Part shown: positions 17,196 through 25,197 of the stretch, piece by piece
Layout: every line of letters begins with the position of its first letter
Numbering within the stretch: position 1 is the first letter of the stretch
Notes under the pieces: generated by a model
The model's input: the letters and a program-made list of their open reading frames with translations, nothing else
Databases searched by the model: none
What the model was told of the DNA's origin: nothing
Assembly: GCA_963763325.1 (NCBI GenBank)
Contig: CAVXOL010000025.1
Coordinates: 248,001 to 312,000, forward strand
Reading direction: 5' to 3'
Source: JBBECJ01 sp963763325
GTDB taxonomy: Bacteria > Chloroflexota > Chloroflexia > Thermomicrobiales > CFX8
Length of the DNA: 64,000 nucleotides
Translations under genes and position numbers: made by a program

Positions 17196-18574
17196 ACGAC
17201 GACCAGCACAGGCTCAACACGACCGCCAGCGAGTCGGTCACAAGCGACGATCCAGATGCGATTGAACACGAGATCGAGCAAACGCGTGCCGAGATGAGCG
17301 GGACGATCGACGCCATCCAGGAGCGCTTGAGTCCGGAAACCTTGAAGGCTCAGGCCAAGGAAGCCGCCCACGACGCCACGATCGGCAAGGTTGTCGACGC
17401 CAAGGATCAGGCTGTTGAGAAGGTGCAGGAACTTGCGTCACAGGCGACCGATAAGTTCCGCGAGATGACCAATGGCAGCGGCAACGGCACAGGCACCTCA
17501 GATGGCACGGCCAGCCAATTCACCTCGACCGCTCGCGACACCGGCAGCAACATCGTGGAAACAATTCGCGCAAACCCAATTCCGGCGGCTATCGCCGGCG
17601 CGGGACTCGGCTGGTTCCTGACCCGGAGTCAGCATCACACTGAAGGACGGAGTGGATACATGAGCAATTCCCCAGCATCACAGCGTGGCTATCGCGGCCA
17701 GTCCATGGACTACCGGACCGGTTATACCAACTGGGACCGACGCCAGCCGGATCCGGGCCACCTGCGCCAGTATGAAGGCGACACATTCATGAGCCAGGTC
17801 ACCAGCACCGGCGGCGATGTTGTCGGCATGATCCAGCGCAACCCGATCCCAGCCGCGCTTGCCGGCGTTGGTCTCGGCTGGTTCCTGATGCGCCGCTCGA
17901 GTGGCGGAGACCACGGCGACCAGCCGTACTACTATCAACCGGGCCGGCATACAACCTATGCAGGCAACTACGGCTACGGTGGCGGTCAGCCGCAGGGCTA
18001 CGACACGCAGGGCTACGGGTATCAGTCCTACGGAGCCCAGGGCAACTGGCAGGGCGGCCAGCAGGGCTATACCGGCCAGGGCAACTGGCAGGGCGGCTCC
18101 GACGGCGAGCAGGGCCGGATGAGCGAGATGGCTGGAACGGTCCAGGAGACAGCCGGAGACGCGATGCACCGCGCTCAGGACGTGGGATCGCAAGCCGTTG
18201 AGCACGTCAGCCAGTTTGGTTCCATGGCAATGGATCAGGTCAGTCACCTGCCCCATCAGGCGCAGGACCAATTCCAGAACCTGCGAGGAACCTACCAGCA
18301 GAAGATGCAGGACAGCCCATTGATGATGGGTGTCGTCGCGATGGGTGTCGGTCTCGCAGTCGGGATGCTCCTCCCGGAGACACAGAAGGAGAACCAGGTC
18401 TTCGGAGAGAAGCGTGATGAGCTGATGGATCGCGCGCAGGACATGGCTGGACAGGCCGTCGAGCAGGTCCAGGAAGTCGCTCAGGACGCGGTCCACGCCG
18501 CTCAGGACACGGTCAAGGAAGCCACTCAGAACCAGGGCCAGCCGGCGTCGCAGAGTTCGGCAACGAAGGCGTAA
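17171..18574 (+). CDS. DUF3618 protein with three repeated membrane anchors
   Basis: A 467-residue protein. The N-terminus carries the DUF3618 signature IEHEIEQTRAEMSGTIDAIQ followed by ERLSPETLKAQAKEAA. Two almost identical anchors come next: NPIPAAIAGAGLGWFLTR at about residue 136 and NPIPAALAGVGLGWFLMR at about residue 224, each after a short amphipathic stretch. A Gly/Gln/Tyr-rich region (residues 245-315) follows, then coil repeats and a third anchor, SPLMMGVVAMGVGLAVGMLL, in the DUF883 (ElaB/YqjD) style, and a final heptad coil. Internal duplication of the anchor unit is evident. Strong SD (AAGGAGGACAAGGA) lies before the ATG. Confidence 0.8.
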   Translation: MGSETTRLDDDQHRLNTTASESVTSDDPDAIEHEIEQTRAEMSGTIDAIQERLSPETLKAQAKEAAHDATIGKVVDAKDQAVEKVQELASQATDKFREMTNGSGNGTGTSDGTASQFTSTARDTGSNIVETIRANPIPAAIAGAGLGWFLTRSQHHTEGRSGYMSNSPASQRGYRGQSMDYRTGYTNWDRRQPDPGHLRQYEGDTFMSQVTSTGGDVVGMIQRNPIPAALAGVGLGWFLMRRSSGGDHGDQPYYYQPGRHTTYAGNYGYGGGQPQGYDTQGYGYQSYGAQGNWQGGQQGYTGQGNWQGGSDGEQGRMSEMAGTVQETAGDAMHRAQDVGSQAVEHVSQFGSMAMDQVSHLPHQAQDQFQNLRGTYQQKMQDSPLMMGVVAMGVGLAVGMLLPETQKENQVFGEKRDELMDRAQDMAGQAVEQVQEVAQDAVHAAQDTVKEATQNQGQPASQSSATKA

Positions 18575-18600
18575 CCGTCACTCGAATCATCAGGAACTGA

Positions 18601-18631
18601 CCGTGGCAACGCGCGGCGCGCGTTGCCACGG
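18601..18631. terminator. Strong bidirectional terminator hairpin
   Basis: CCGTGGCAACGCGC (18601-18614) pairs perfectly with GCGCGTTGCCACGG (18618-18631) around a three-base loop. It lies between the convergent DUF3618 and alpha/beta hydrolase genes. ATTTGT follows on the plus strand, a weak T-rich tail. Confidence 0.85.
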
Positions 18632-18646
18632 ATTTGTCTTGCGAAC

Positions 18647-20584
18647 CTACTTCATCGCCTCGTCGTAGCGGACCGCAGCATCCGAGACACAGACCTCGAT
18701 GTCCTCGTCCAGAATGTAACGCTCAGCGGCAAGGATGCGGGCGACCTCCCGAACCCGTTCCAGATACGCATCGCGGCTACTGTAACGCTCCGCAATCGCG
18801 GGACGTGGGTCATGGTTCAAGGTCCGTTCCTCGGCGTTCCGGGCAAAGAACAGCGTCATACCCTGCATCGGCATGATCTGCTCGGAAGCACCTGTCTCCG
18901 GATCACGCGGGTTCCAGCCGGTATTGGTCCCAAGCGGAACAGCGATCTCTGGCAGACGAATCCCGCCCACCTCATTACCGTCATCATCGAGCGCCGAAAC
19001 GAGATCCAGACGCTGGTCGCCTTCAACAACCGGGTGGGTCGTGACACCCTCAGCAGCACGAGGCCCGAGATCGACCGCACGCAGCCGCAGGATACGCGAT
19101 GGATCGGGCAGATGTTCCCCAATCCCAGGCAAGCGTTCGAACTCGTCAAAGACGGCTGCGCGGGTGATCGCTGTGCCATCATCGAGTCTCGGATGGACGC
19201 TCGGCGGCGGCTCGACGCCGTCGCTGGTCCACCGATCGAGGTTCACGAGTGCCGCTCGTTGCAACGGCGTGTAGTCGACGACATTGAAATCGAAGCGCCC
19301 ACGGCCACCGTCGTTTGCGTTGTAGCGCGAACGCGGGAAGCCGCCCGGACCGTGCTGAGTCGACGCGAACAGATAGGTGCGCGTGTCCGGCTCTTCCGGA
19401 AGGTCCGCTTCGCCATCAAGGGAGACACGCATCAGCGCGGCATCACCCCGCCAGTATTCTGCGGATGAGTTCGTCTGAACGACTTTCGGTTGACCACCGA
19501 CCTCGCGGTGTCGACGCAACAGCCCGGCGTCGTCATGCGGCGGGAGGAAGCCGAAGCTGGGTGTCGCCTGGACCGACGGCTGCCCGAAGCGCTGGTTGAA
19601 TTCGCCCCGTCGGCCACCGCCGACATGCGGGTTCAGGCCGTCGTATGCTATCCGGCCCTCCTCGTCAACGTTCAGCGCGAGGTAAAGGAAATGCCGCAGC
19701 ATCCGTCCCGTCTGCGACATCCCCCACCCATAGACACGGTCGATCCGGCCAGCAAGCGGGTTTTCGGGAACCTCGCTGTAGCGCAGAAACGAGGCACTGT
19801 CACGGACGGCCAGCAGGCCGCAGCCGACGACCGGCGCATGGGCGGTCTCGTAGAAGACCTGATAGATACGGCCCGGCTCGAAGCCTGATGACAGGTAGAT
19901 ATGCTCGGTGCTCGGGACAACGCTTTCGCCTTCCTCGCGGGCAAAGCGCCAGTCCGAGCGTGGAATTTCTCGTGGCACATCGTCGTCGTAGTCGCGGACC
20001 GTCAGGACAGCCTCGAGTTGCTCGGTATCCGCGGCTGGGTACGGCTTGTGGACTCGGTCGGCAAGCAGATGCGTGTGGTGCAGGAAGTTGGCCTGAAAGC
20101 GAACGCTGGTCGTGCCATGAACAGGCTCGCCGTTCTCGATCGCCAGTGGAGCCTCAAGCCCCATCAGCGCCTCATCCCGAATAACGTCCCACTGCCAACC
20201 GATCCAGCCGACCGTCCAGCCATGCCGGAAGAGGAACCCGTCACCCGGCAGGATGTTGGCCGTCGGCGGAACTTCGGTTGCCGCCCGGTTGAACAGACGA
20301 GGTGACAACTTGCGTCCCCGGTTCGGCAGTTCCATGAACAGCCGCCGGTTCGATCGGGCCGCATCAACCGGCACCAGCAGGCAAAGATCACTTCCGAAAT
20401 GAACACGCCCCTGCTCGTCGCGTGGAGCGAGATCGAGATCGACGATCGCCGCGTTCGCAGCGTGCCCGGGATCGACCGCGAACCTTAACCAGCCGTCGAT
20501 CCGCTCGTAGGCTCCCGCGCTCCCAAATTCCTCCCCTCCCAGGTATGGCTCCCGCTTGCGAACATCAAAGCCGATGACTGCCAT
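18647..20584 (-). CDS. Alpha/beta hydrolase domain protein (Abhydrolase_10 type)
   Basis: A 645-residue protein resembling the large 'alpha/beta hydrolase domain-containing' family. The nucleophile is likely the Ser in VYGWGMSQTGRMLRHFLYLA (GxSxxG). Other conserved-looking parts are LFMELPNRGRK, FLFRHGWTVGWIGWQWDV and PGGFPRSRYNANDGGRGRF. No signal peptide is seen, so it is probably cytoplasmic. Substrate unknown; related genes are found near catabolic clusters. The initiating methionine at 20584 faces the PLP decarboxylase gene across a 119-base divergent control region. Confidence 0.72.
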   Translation of the reverse strand: MAVIGFDVRKREPYLGGEEFGSAGAYERIDGWLRFAVDPGHAANAAIVDLDLAPRDEQGRVHFGSDLCLLVPVDAARSNRRLFMELPNRGRKLSPRLFNRAATEVPPTANILPGDGFLFRHGWTVGWIGWQWDVIRDEALMGLEAPLAIENGEPVHGTTSVRFQANFLHHTHLLADRVHKPYPAADTEQLEAVLTVRDYDDDVPREIPRSDWRFAREEGESVVPSTEHIYLSSGFEPGRIYQVFYETAHAPVVGCGLLAVRDSASFLRYSEVPENPLAGRIDRVYGWGMSQTGRMLRHFLYLALNVDEEGRIAYDGLNPHVGGGRRGEFNQRFGQPSVQATPSFGFLPPHDDAGLLRRHREVGGQPKVVQTNSSAEYWRGDAALMRVSLDGEADLPEEPDTRTYLFASTQHGPGGFPRSRYNANDGGRGRFDFNVVDYTPLQRAALVNLDRWTSDGVEPPPSVHPRLDDGTAITRAAVFDEFERLPGIGEHLPDPSRILRLRAVDLGPRAAEGVTTHPVVEGDQRLDLVSALDDDGNEVGGIRLPEIAVPLGTNTGWNPRDPETGASEQIMPMQGMTLFFARNAEERTLNHDPRPAIAERYSSRDAYLERVREVARILAAERYILDEDIEVCVSDAAVRYDEAMK

Positions 20585-20649
20585 CCACCCCGCTCCTTCC
20601 GTCTCAATCGCCTACGGCAGTATCGCACCATCTTCAGTGCGCGACCTCT

Positions 20650-20699
20650 CCACGACGAATCGTCGTGGCGTACGATAGCGAGCGCATCAGCAAGGAGGT
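20650..20699 (+). promoter_or_regulatory. Palindrome at -10 and strong RBS of PLP decarboxylase gene
   Basis: CCACGACGAATCGTCGTGG (20650-20668) is a 9-bp perfect palindrome with a one-base centre, directly followed by a candidate -10 TACGAT at 20671-20676. AAGGAGGT at 20692-20699 is a full Shine-Dalgarno four bases before the ATG at 20704. A repressor bound to the palindrome would cover the promoter. It also lies between this gene and the divergent hydrolase gene and might control both. Confidence 0.45.
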
Positions 20700-20703
20700 G
20701 TCG

Positions 20704-22158
20704 ATGAACGCTACTGGTCCTTCAGCAATACGCGTCACCACAGTTGACCCGTTCGCCGAGTCGGCTGACGCACTCGACGCCGCCCATCGACTGGCTCGTG
20801 AGTTTGTCGCCGGCCTCGCCACGCGCCCGGTCGGCCACCGCCCGAGTCCGGATGACATGCGCGCCGCACTGGACGAGCCGCTACCAGAGGATGGCTGCGA
20901 TCCAGCCGCAGCGATCGAGGAGTGGTTTCGACGCGCGGAGCCGGGAATTGTCGCGTCCCCGGGTCCACGGTTCTTCGGCTTCGTCAACGGCGGCTCGACT
21001 CCGGCGGCGCTGGCCGGCGACTGGCTGGCGTCGGCCATCGACCAGAACGCAGGGATGTGGCTGTCGAGTCCAGCGGCCGCACAGACTGAGCTGACCGTCC
21101 TGCGTTGGCTGAAAGAGCTGTTTGGACTACCCACCGGCTGGGCCGGGTCATTGACGAGCGGCGCAACGATGGCAAACCTGATCGGTCTGGCGGCGGCACG
21201 CCAATGGGCCGGCGAACGACTTGGCTTCAATCCTGCCGTCGATGGGTTGGGCGGCAACCGGCCGATTCCAGTTGTCTCCAGCACAGAGATCCACGCCAGC
21301 GCCGTCAAGGCGCTCGGCACGCTCGGACTTGGTCGTGCCAGCGTCCGAAAGCTCCCGGCGCCGGGAGGAGCGATAGACATCGCGGAGTTGAGGGACGCGC
21401 TTGCAGCGATTGACGGACCGGTCATCATCGTCGCGAATGCCGGCGAAGTGAATACCGGGGCCTTCGACGATCTCGAAGCCGTCTCAGCCGTCTGCGACGA
21501 ACACCCGGACGGGGTCTGGCTGCACGTCGATGGGGCCTTCGGCCTGTTCGCCAGCGTTTCGCCTCGCTTTGCGCACTACAACGCCGCTATTGAGCGAGCC
21601 GACTCCGTCGGCGCTGATGGACACAAGTGGCTGAATGTTCCCTATGACTGCGGCTTCGCATTCATCCGAGACGTCGATGCACTACGGGCCGCCTTCAACG
21701 CGACCGGGGCGTACATCGAGCCAACCCCGGACCTCGGCTGGGACCCGCTGGCGCACAGTCCCGAGATGTCACGCCGCTTCCGTGGGCTGGCTGCCTGGGC
21801 TGCGCTGCGAGCCTATGGCAGATCCGGCTATCGGGAGATGGTCGAGCGGTGTGTTGACAACGCAGCTGCATTCGCGGATTGGGTCGACCGCACGGAGGGA
21901 CTTGAACTGATGGCTCCCGTACCTCTCAATATCGTCTGCTTCCGCTACACGGCGGACGGACTTGACGATGCCGCGACCGACGCGTTCAACCGCGCCGCCG
22001 TCGCCGCCATCCAGCGCGATGGCCGGGCATTTGTGACCGGCACCGTCTGGGACGGTCGGGCCGCGATCCGCGCCGCTTTCGACAACTGGGCAACGACGCT
22101 CCATGATGTCGATATCCTTCAGGACGCCATCCTCGATCAGCGGCCAGCACGGTCGTGA
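20704..22158 (+). CDS. PLP-dependent amino-acid decarboxylase (group II)
   Basis: A 484-residue group II decarboxylase, the family of aromatic-L-amino-acid, glutamate and diaminobutyrate decarboxylases. Features: FFGFVNGGSTPAALAGDWLA, the co-substrate loop SLTSGATMANLIGLAAAR, VSSTEIHASAVKAL (histidine stacking on PLP), WLHVDGAFGLFA (aspartate to the pyridine nitrogen) and SVGADGHKWLNVPYDCG, where the Lys of DGHKW binds PLP. Substrate choice cannot be read from the sequence. The following APH-type kinase starts within its stop codon (GTGA), so the two work together or are at least made together. Confidence 0.85.
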   Translation: MNATGPSAIRVTTVDPFAESADALDAAHRLAREFVAGLATRPVGHRPSPDDMRAALDEPLPEDGCDPAAAIEEWFRRAEPGIVASPGPRFFGFVNGGSTPAALAGDWLASAIDQNAGMWLSSPAAAQTELTVLRWLKELFGLPTGWAGSLTSGATMANLIGLAAARQWAGERLGFNPAVDGLGGNRPIPVVSSTEIHASAVKALGTLGLGRASVRKLPAPGGAIDIAELRDALAAIDGPVIIVANAGEVNTGAFDDLEAVSAVCDEHPDGVWLHVDGAFGLFASVSPRFAHYNAAIERADSVGADGHKWLNVPYDCGFAFIRDVDALRAAFNATGAYIEPTPDLGWDPLAHSPEMSRRFRGLAAWAALRAYGRSGYREMVERCVDNAAAFADWVDRTEGLELMAPVPLNIVCFRYTADGLDDAATDAFNRAAVAAIQRDGRAFVTGTVWDGRAAIRAAFDNWATTLHDVDILQDAILDQRPARS

Positions 22159-23162
22159 GCACGGTGCGAGCGTTCCCGACCAGCTACTCGGTCCTCAACG
22201 ACGATGCGCTGGGCAGATGGATATCGACCGCCTATGACCTATCGGCAACTCCAACCTGCAGGCTCATCTCGCTGAGCCTGAATGATGTCTATCAGGTTGT
22301 CGCCGGTCATCAGCGATCGTACCTCCGCATCTACCGCCATGGCTGGCGGACACAAGAAGAAATCGACGCCGAGCTTGCGTTGACACGTGACCTCGCCGCA
22401 GCGGGTATCTGCGTCTCTGTTCCGATTCCGGGCCGCAACGGAAACGACGTTGCACAACTTGAGGCCGCCGAGGGATCCCGCTTCGTCGTCCTCTGGACAG
22501 AGGCGCCAGGTGACGACGTACGTGACATCACCAGCCACCACGCGCGCCGGTACGGCCAGCTTGCGGCAAGAGTTCACCTTGCCGCCAACAATCGTGAAAC
22601 ATGCTATCAGCGAGGCAGTCTTGACTCGGCGCACCTGATCGCTGAGCCGATGGCTGCCATCGGCGCGGCCCTATCCTCCAGCGACGAGCTCGCTGAATTG
22701 GAAAGCATCGCTGAGCACGTTCGCGGACGACTCGACGCCTTGCCGCGTGAGCAGCACGACTATGGCCTTTGCCACGGCGATCTGCATCCCGGCAATGTCC
22801 GCTTCGACGCTGATGGCACACCGACACTGTTCGACTTCGATTGCTGCGGCTACGGCTCGCGCGGCTACGACCTGTCCGTCTTTCTCTGGAACATCTATGG
22901 CGAAGGTCGTCCACGCCGCTGGCGGGAATCGCGTTGGAGAGCGTTCCTGCGCGGCTACGCCGAGGTTCGTCCCGTACCAGCCAGCCTTGACGACCATCTC
23001 GTCGATTTCCTGATCGCGCGACAGATCTGGCTAACGGGACTCGACTTCGCCGGAAAGAGTGGCTACCCGCCACAGTGGGTTGGGCAGGGACTATTGCGAA
23101 CGGCACTGGCATCGATCCACAGCTGGCAGCACGAGTTCAAGCCGCACGTGGTCAGGGCTTGA
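22155..23162 (+). CDS. APH-fold phosphotransferase
   Basis: A 335-residue kinase of the aminoglycoside phosphotransferase/homoserine kinase type II/choline kinase fold. The catalytic loop is LCHGDLHPGNVRF (HGDxxxxN) and the metal-binding motif is LFDFDCCGYG (DFD). The overall layout, including LFDFDCCGYGSRGYDLSVF, resembles SrkA-type Ser/Thr or small-molecule kinases; an aminoglycoside resistance role is not implied. Starts with GTG overlapping the decarboxylase stop. Coupling to a decarboxylase suggests it phosphorylates the amine product or its precursor, which is inference. Confidence 0.82.
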   Translation: MSTVRAFPTSYSVLNDDALGRWISTAYDLSATPTCRLISLSLNDVYQVVAGHQRSYLRIYRHGWRTQEEIDAELALTRDLAAAGICVSVPIPGRNGNDVAQLEAAEGSRFVVLWTEAPGDDVRDITSHHARRYGQLAARVHLAANNRETCYQRGSLDSAHLIAEPMAAIGAALSSSDELAELESIAEHVRGRLDALPREQHDYGLCHGDLHPGNVRFDADGTPTLFDFDCCGYGSRGYDLSVFLWNIYGEGRPRRWRESRWRAFLRGYAEVRPVPASLDDHLVDFLIARQIWLTGLDFAGKSGYPPQWVGQGLLRTALASIHSWQHEFKPHVVRA

Positions 23163-23334
23163 CAACAGCCAAGCGGAATCGTATTTTTACGAACGAGCAC
23201 GGCACGGTCAGGCGCAGACCTGGACAGCGCCTTCGTTCGCGCAAGGGAACCGTGTAGCTACCAACAGTCAACGGTTAGCTCTCTGAATTGCTGGCATGAT
23301 CGCGGCGAATGCTATGATCGTGGGCGGAACACAT

Positions 23335-23400
23335 TCAAACCAGCCGTATCGCTGATCGCTGAACACTGACGGCTAAATGCTAGCGGCTGACTGCTGAAAG
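23335..23400 (+). repeat. Iterated GCTGA-word intergenic tract
   Basis: The stretch before arsR repeats close variants of a short word: GCTGATC, GCTGAAC, ACTGACG, GCTAAAT, GCTAGCG, GCTGACT, GCTGAAA. It ends in a small hairpin, CTGCT-gaa-AGCAG. It resembles the other iterated-word tracts of this window but uses a different word. Confidence 0.4.
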
Positions 23401-23410
23401 CAGACGAGAC

Positions 23411-23701
23411 ATGAAGACCATCGAAATGCCAACCTCGACCGATGAGCAGCTCGTTGAGATGCTGCGGGCGGTCGCAAATCCAGTCCGCTACCGCATCCTT
23501 CAGATCCTGGCAGATCGCGGAGAATGTCAGTGTGGCCCGCTCGGCGACCAGTTGCCGATCGCGGCGTCAACGCTCTCACAACACCTCAAGGTGCTGCGCG
23601 AAGCCGGCCTGATCAAGGGAATCGTTGATGGCCCCACCATCTGCTACTGCCGCGACGACCAGGGCATCGACTGGCTCAAACAGCACATCGACCGCCTGTA
23701 G
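23411..23701 (+). CDS. ArsR/SmtB-family repressor
   Basis: A 96-residue winged-helix protein. LRAVANPVRYRILQILADR is the family's first helices and ASTLSQHLKVLREAGLIKG the recognition helix and turn. Cysteines occur in GECQCGPLG and in ICYCRDD of the wing, so metal or thiol sensing is possible, although the classical ELCVCD motif is absent. A candidate -10 (TATGAT, 23313-23318) lies about 90 bases upstream. No metal transporter is next to it; its target is unclear. Confidence 0.85.
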   Translation: MKTIEMPTSTDEQLVEMLRAVANPVRYRILQILADRGECQCGPLGDQLPIAASTLSQHLKVLREAGLIKGIVDGPTICYCRDDQGIDWLKQHIDRL

Positions 23702-23712
23702 CGGCCAGGGTG

Positions 23713-23737
23713 GCATCGGCCGGCCCGTACCGATGTT
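23713..23737. terminator. Weak hairpin between convergent arsR and cupin genes
   Basis: CATCGG (23714-23719) pairs with CCGATG (23730-23735), extendable by two G-U pairs, around a ten-base loop. It sits in the 52-base gap between convergent genes. Confidence 0.3.
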
Positions 23738-23753
23738 GGACGTTGTCTCGCGA

Positions 23754-24134
23754 CTACGGCATCCAGCGGCGTGAGTCGCGCGGCGGCTCGATGTAGTGCG
23801 CCTCGAAAATCGGCGACGCGAGAATCGCGAGGACACGCAACGGTGAGACGCCGGCATTCGTAAAGCCATGGACAGCGCCCGCCGGAATTGTGACGGCATC
23901 GCCGCGTTCGAGGACAGCTCGCTCATCGCCGACGAAGACTTCAGCGGTACCGTCGATGACGCGCAGTACCTCCTCGACAACATGGACATGGGCAGGAGCG
24001 CCGATCCCTGGCGCGCAAACCTGCTCGAAGACCGCCAACTGGCGGCTGCCGCCGATTGCCGAGGCGTAGACTCGAGTCTCAACGCCGGTCCGCCAGAGTT
24101 CCGGCTCGCGCTCAGCCTCACGGGCGATGTGCAT
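23754..24134 (-). CDS. Cupin-domain protein
   Basis: A 126-residue single-domain cupin. Motif 1 is GIGAPAHVHVVEEVLRVIDG (two His and a Glu that bind metal) and motif 2 is GDAVTIPAGAVHGFTNAG (third His). It could be a small-molecule isomerase or dioxygenase, or a sensor; nothing more specific shows. The ATG at 24134 is chosen because GAGGAGGT lies just upstream of it; the reading frame extends further up but inside the ZapE gene. Its start overlaps the end of that gene by 17 bases. Confidence 0.8.
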   Translation of the reverse strand: MHIAREAEREPELWRTGVETRVYASAIGGSRQLAVFEQVCAPGIGAPAHVHVVEEVLRVIDGTAEVFVGDERAVLERGDAVTIPAGAVHGFTNAGVSPLRVLAILASPIFEAHYIEPPRDSRRWMP

Positions 24135-25197
24135 GCTGTACCTCCTCGAACGGGCTATCCTCGTCACTCAGATCCACACCACGGTCATGCAGCAACGGCT
24201 GCGACAACATCTCGTAGAGTCGCGAGCGACAACGCAGGAACTTGCGCTCGAAACCACCGTAGCCGTAGCTGGGCGGGAAGAGTTCGTCCAGCCGGCACTC
24301 GATTGACGCCACCAGCGACAATGAGCGGTCGTAGGCTTTGTCGATGAAGTGGACGAAGCGTAGCGCAGTGTCCTGGTCCGGGAGCGTGTCGAGTCCCGCA
24401 ATCGCCAGTGTCTTGAACGATGCGATCAGCGACGGATACGCGAGCGGTGGCAGCATCGCCAGCCGGTCGGTCAGTTCCCGCCACGACATCGCATCCCACT
24501 CATGGTCGATCACTTCAGCCGGCAGAATACGCGGCAGGTCGGCCTCGTGATCATAGTGCCGGTGGCGGTAGTCCTCGCCGTCGAGCCGGATCGACTCAAA
24601 CGAAGCGGAGAGAGCGCCGATCTCGCGCTGGAATTCTTCGGCACTGAACCTGCCTCGCCCCAGCTCACCAGGCAGCGTGTTGGATGTCACGATCATCCGC
24701 GAGCCGCGCTCAATCACGCCGCGCACGAACGATGTCGCCAGCATCGTGTTGCCTGGGTCATCGAGTTCGAACTCGTCGAGGCAGATCAGCCGCGCCTGGC
24801 TGAACAGATCCAACGACTGGGCCATGCCGAGTGCTCCGACGGCATATGTCAGCTCCTGGAACGACAAGTACGCTCGTGAGACAGTTGCCGCGTGGTAGGC
24901 AGCCGCCAGAAGGTGTGTCTTGCCGACTCCGAACCGTCCATCGAGGTACAGTCCTTGCCAGGAAATCTCGACAGCGTTGCGGCGCAGGCGCGCCATCAAT
25001 CCGCGCCGCTCGTCTGAGCCGTTCAGTTCCGCGACGGCCTCCTGAAGTCGTTCGACCGCAGCCTGTTGTGACGGAAACTCGTGATCGGGCCGGTAACTGT
25101 CGAATGTCGCTTCAGCGAATCGTGGAGCTACCTGGAACTCGGCAAGACTGACCGCAAGCCGCCGTTCGGTACCTGTTGCTGGTATCGGCTCTCTCAC
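24118..25197 (-). CDS. zapE: ZapE/AFG1-like AAA+ ATPase
   Basis: A 359-residue AFG1-family ATPase. The P-loop is GLYLDGRFGVGKTHLLAAAY, Walker B is ARLICLDEFELDDPGNTM, sensor 1 is MIVTSNTLPGELGRGRF, and the family C-terminal region RFVHFIDKAYDRSLSLVAS is present. In proteobacteria ZapE binds FtsZ and destabilises Z-rings under stress; in mitochondria AFG1 acts in protein quality control. It is the middle gene of an overlapping operon: the histidine kinase gene ends four bases inside its start and the cupin starts inside its end. Confidence 0.85.
   Translation of the reverse strand: MREPIPATGTERRLAVSLAEFQVAPRFAEATFDSYRPDHEFPSQQAAVERLQEAVAELNGSDERRGLMARLRRNAVEISWQGLYLDGRFGVGKTHLLAAAYHAATVSRAYLSFQELTYAVGALGMAQSLDLFSQARLICLDEFELDDPGNTMLATSFVRGVIERGSRMIVTSNTLPGELGRGRFSAEEFQREIGALSASFESIRLDGEDYRHRHYDHEADLPRILPAEVIDHEWDAMSWRELTDRLAMLPPLAYPSLIASFKTLAIAGLDTLPDQDTALRFVHFIDKAYDRSLSLVASIECRLDELFPPSYGYGGFERKFLRCRSRLYEMLSQPLLHDRGVDLSDEDSPFEEVQHAHRP

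Noticed and set aside
17678..18496. Minus-strand 272-residue frame opposite the DUF3618 gene
   Set aside because: Reverse complement of low-complexity repeats; no family features.
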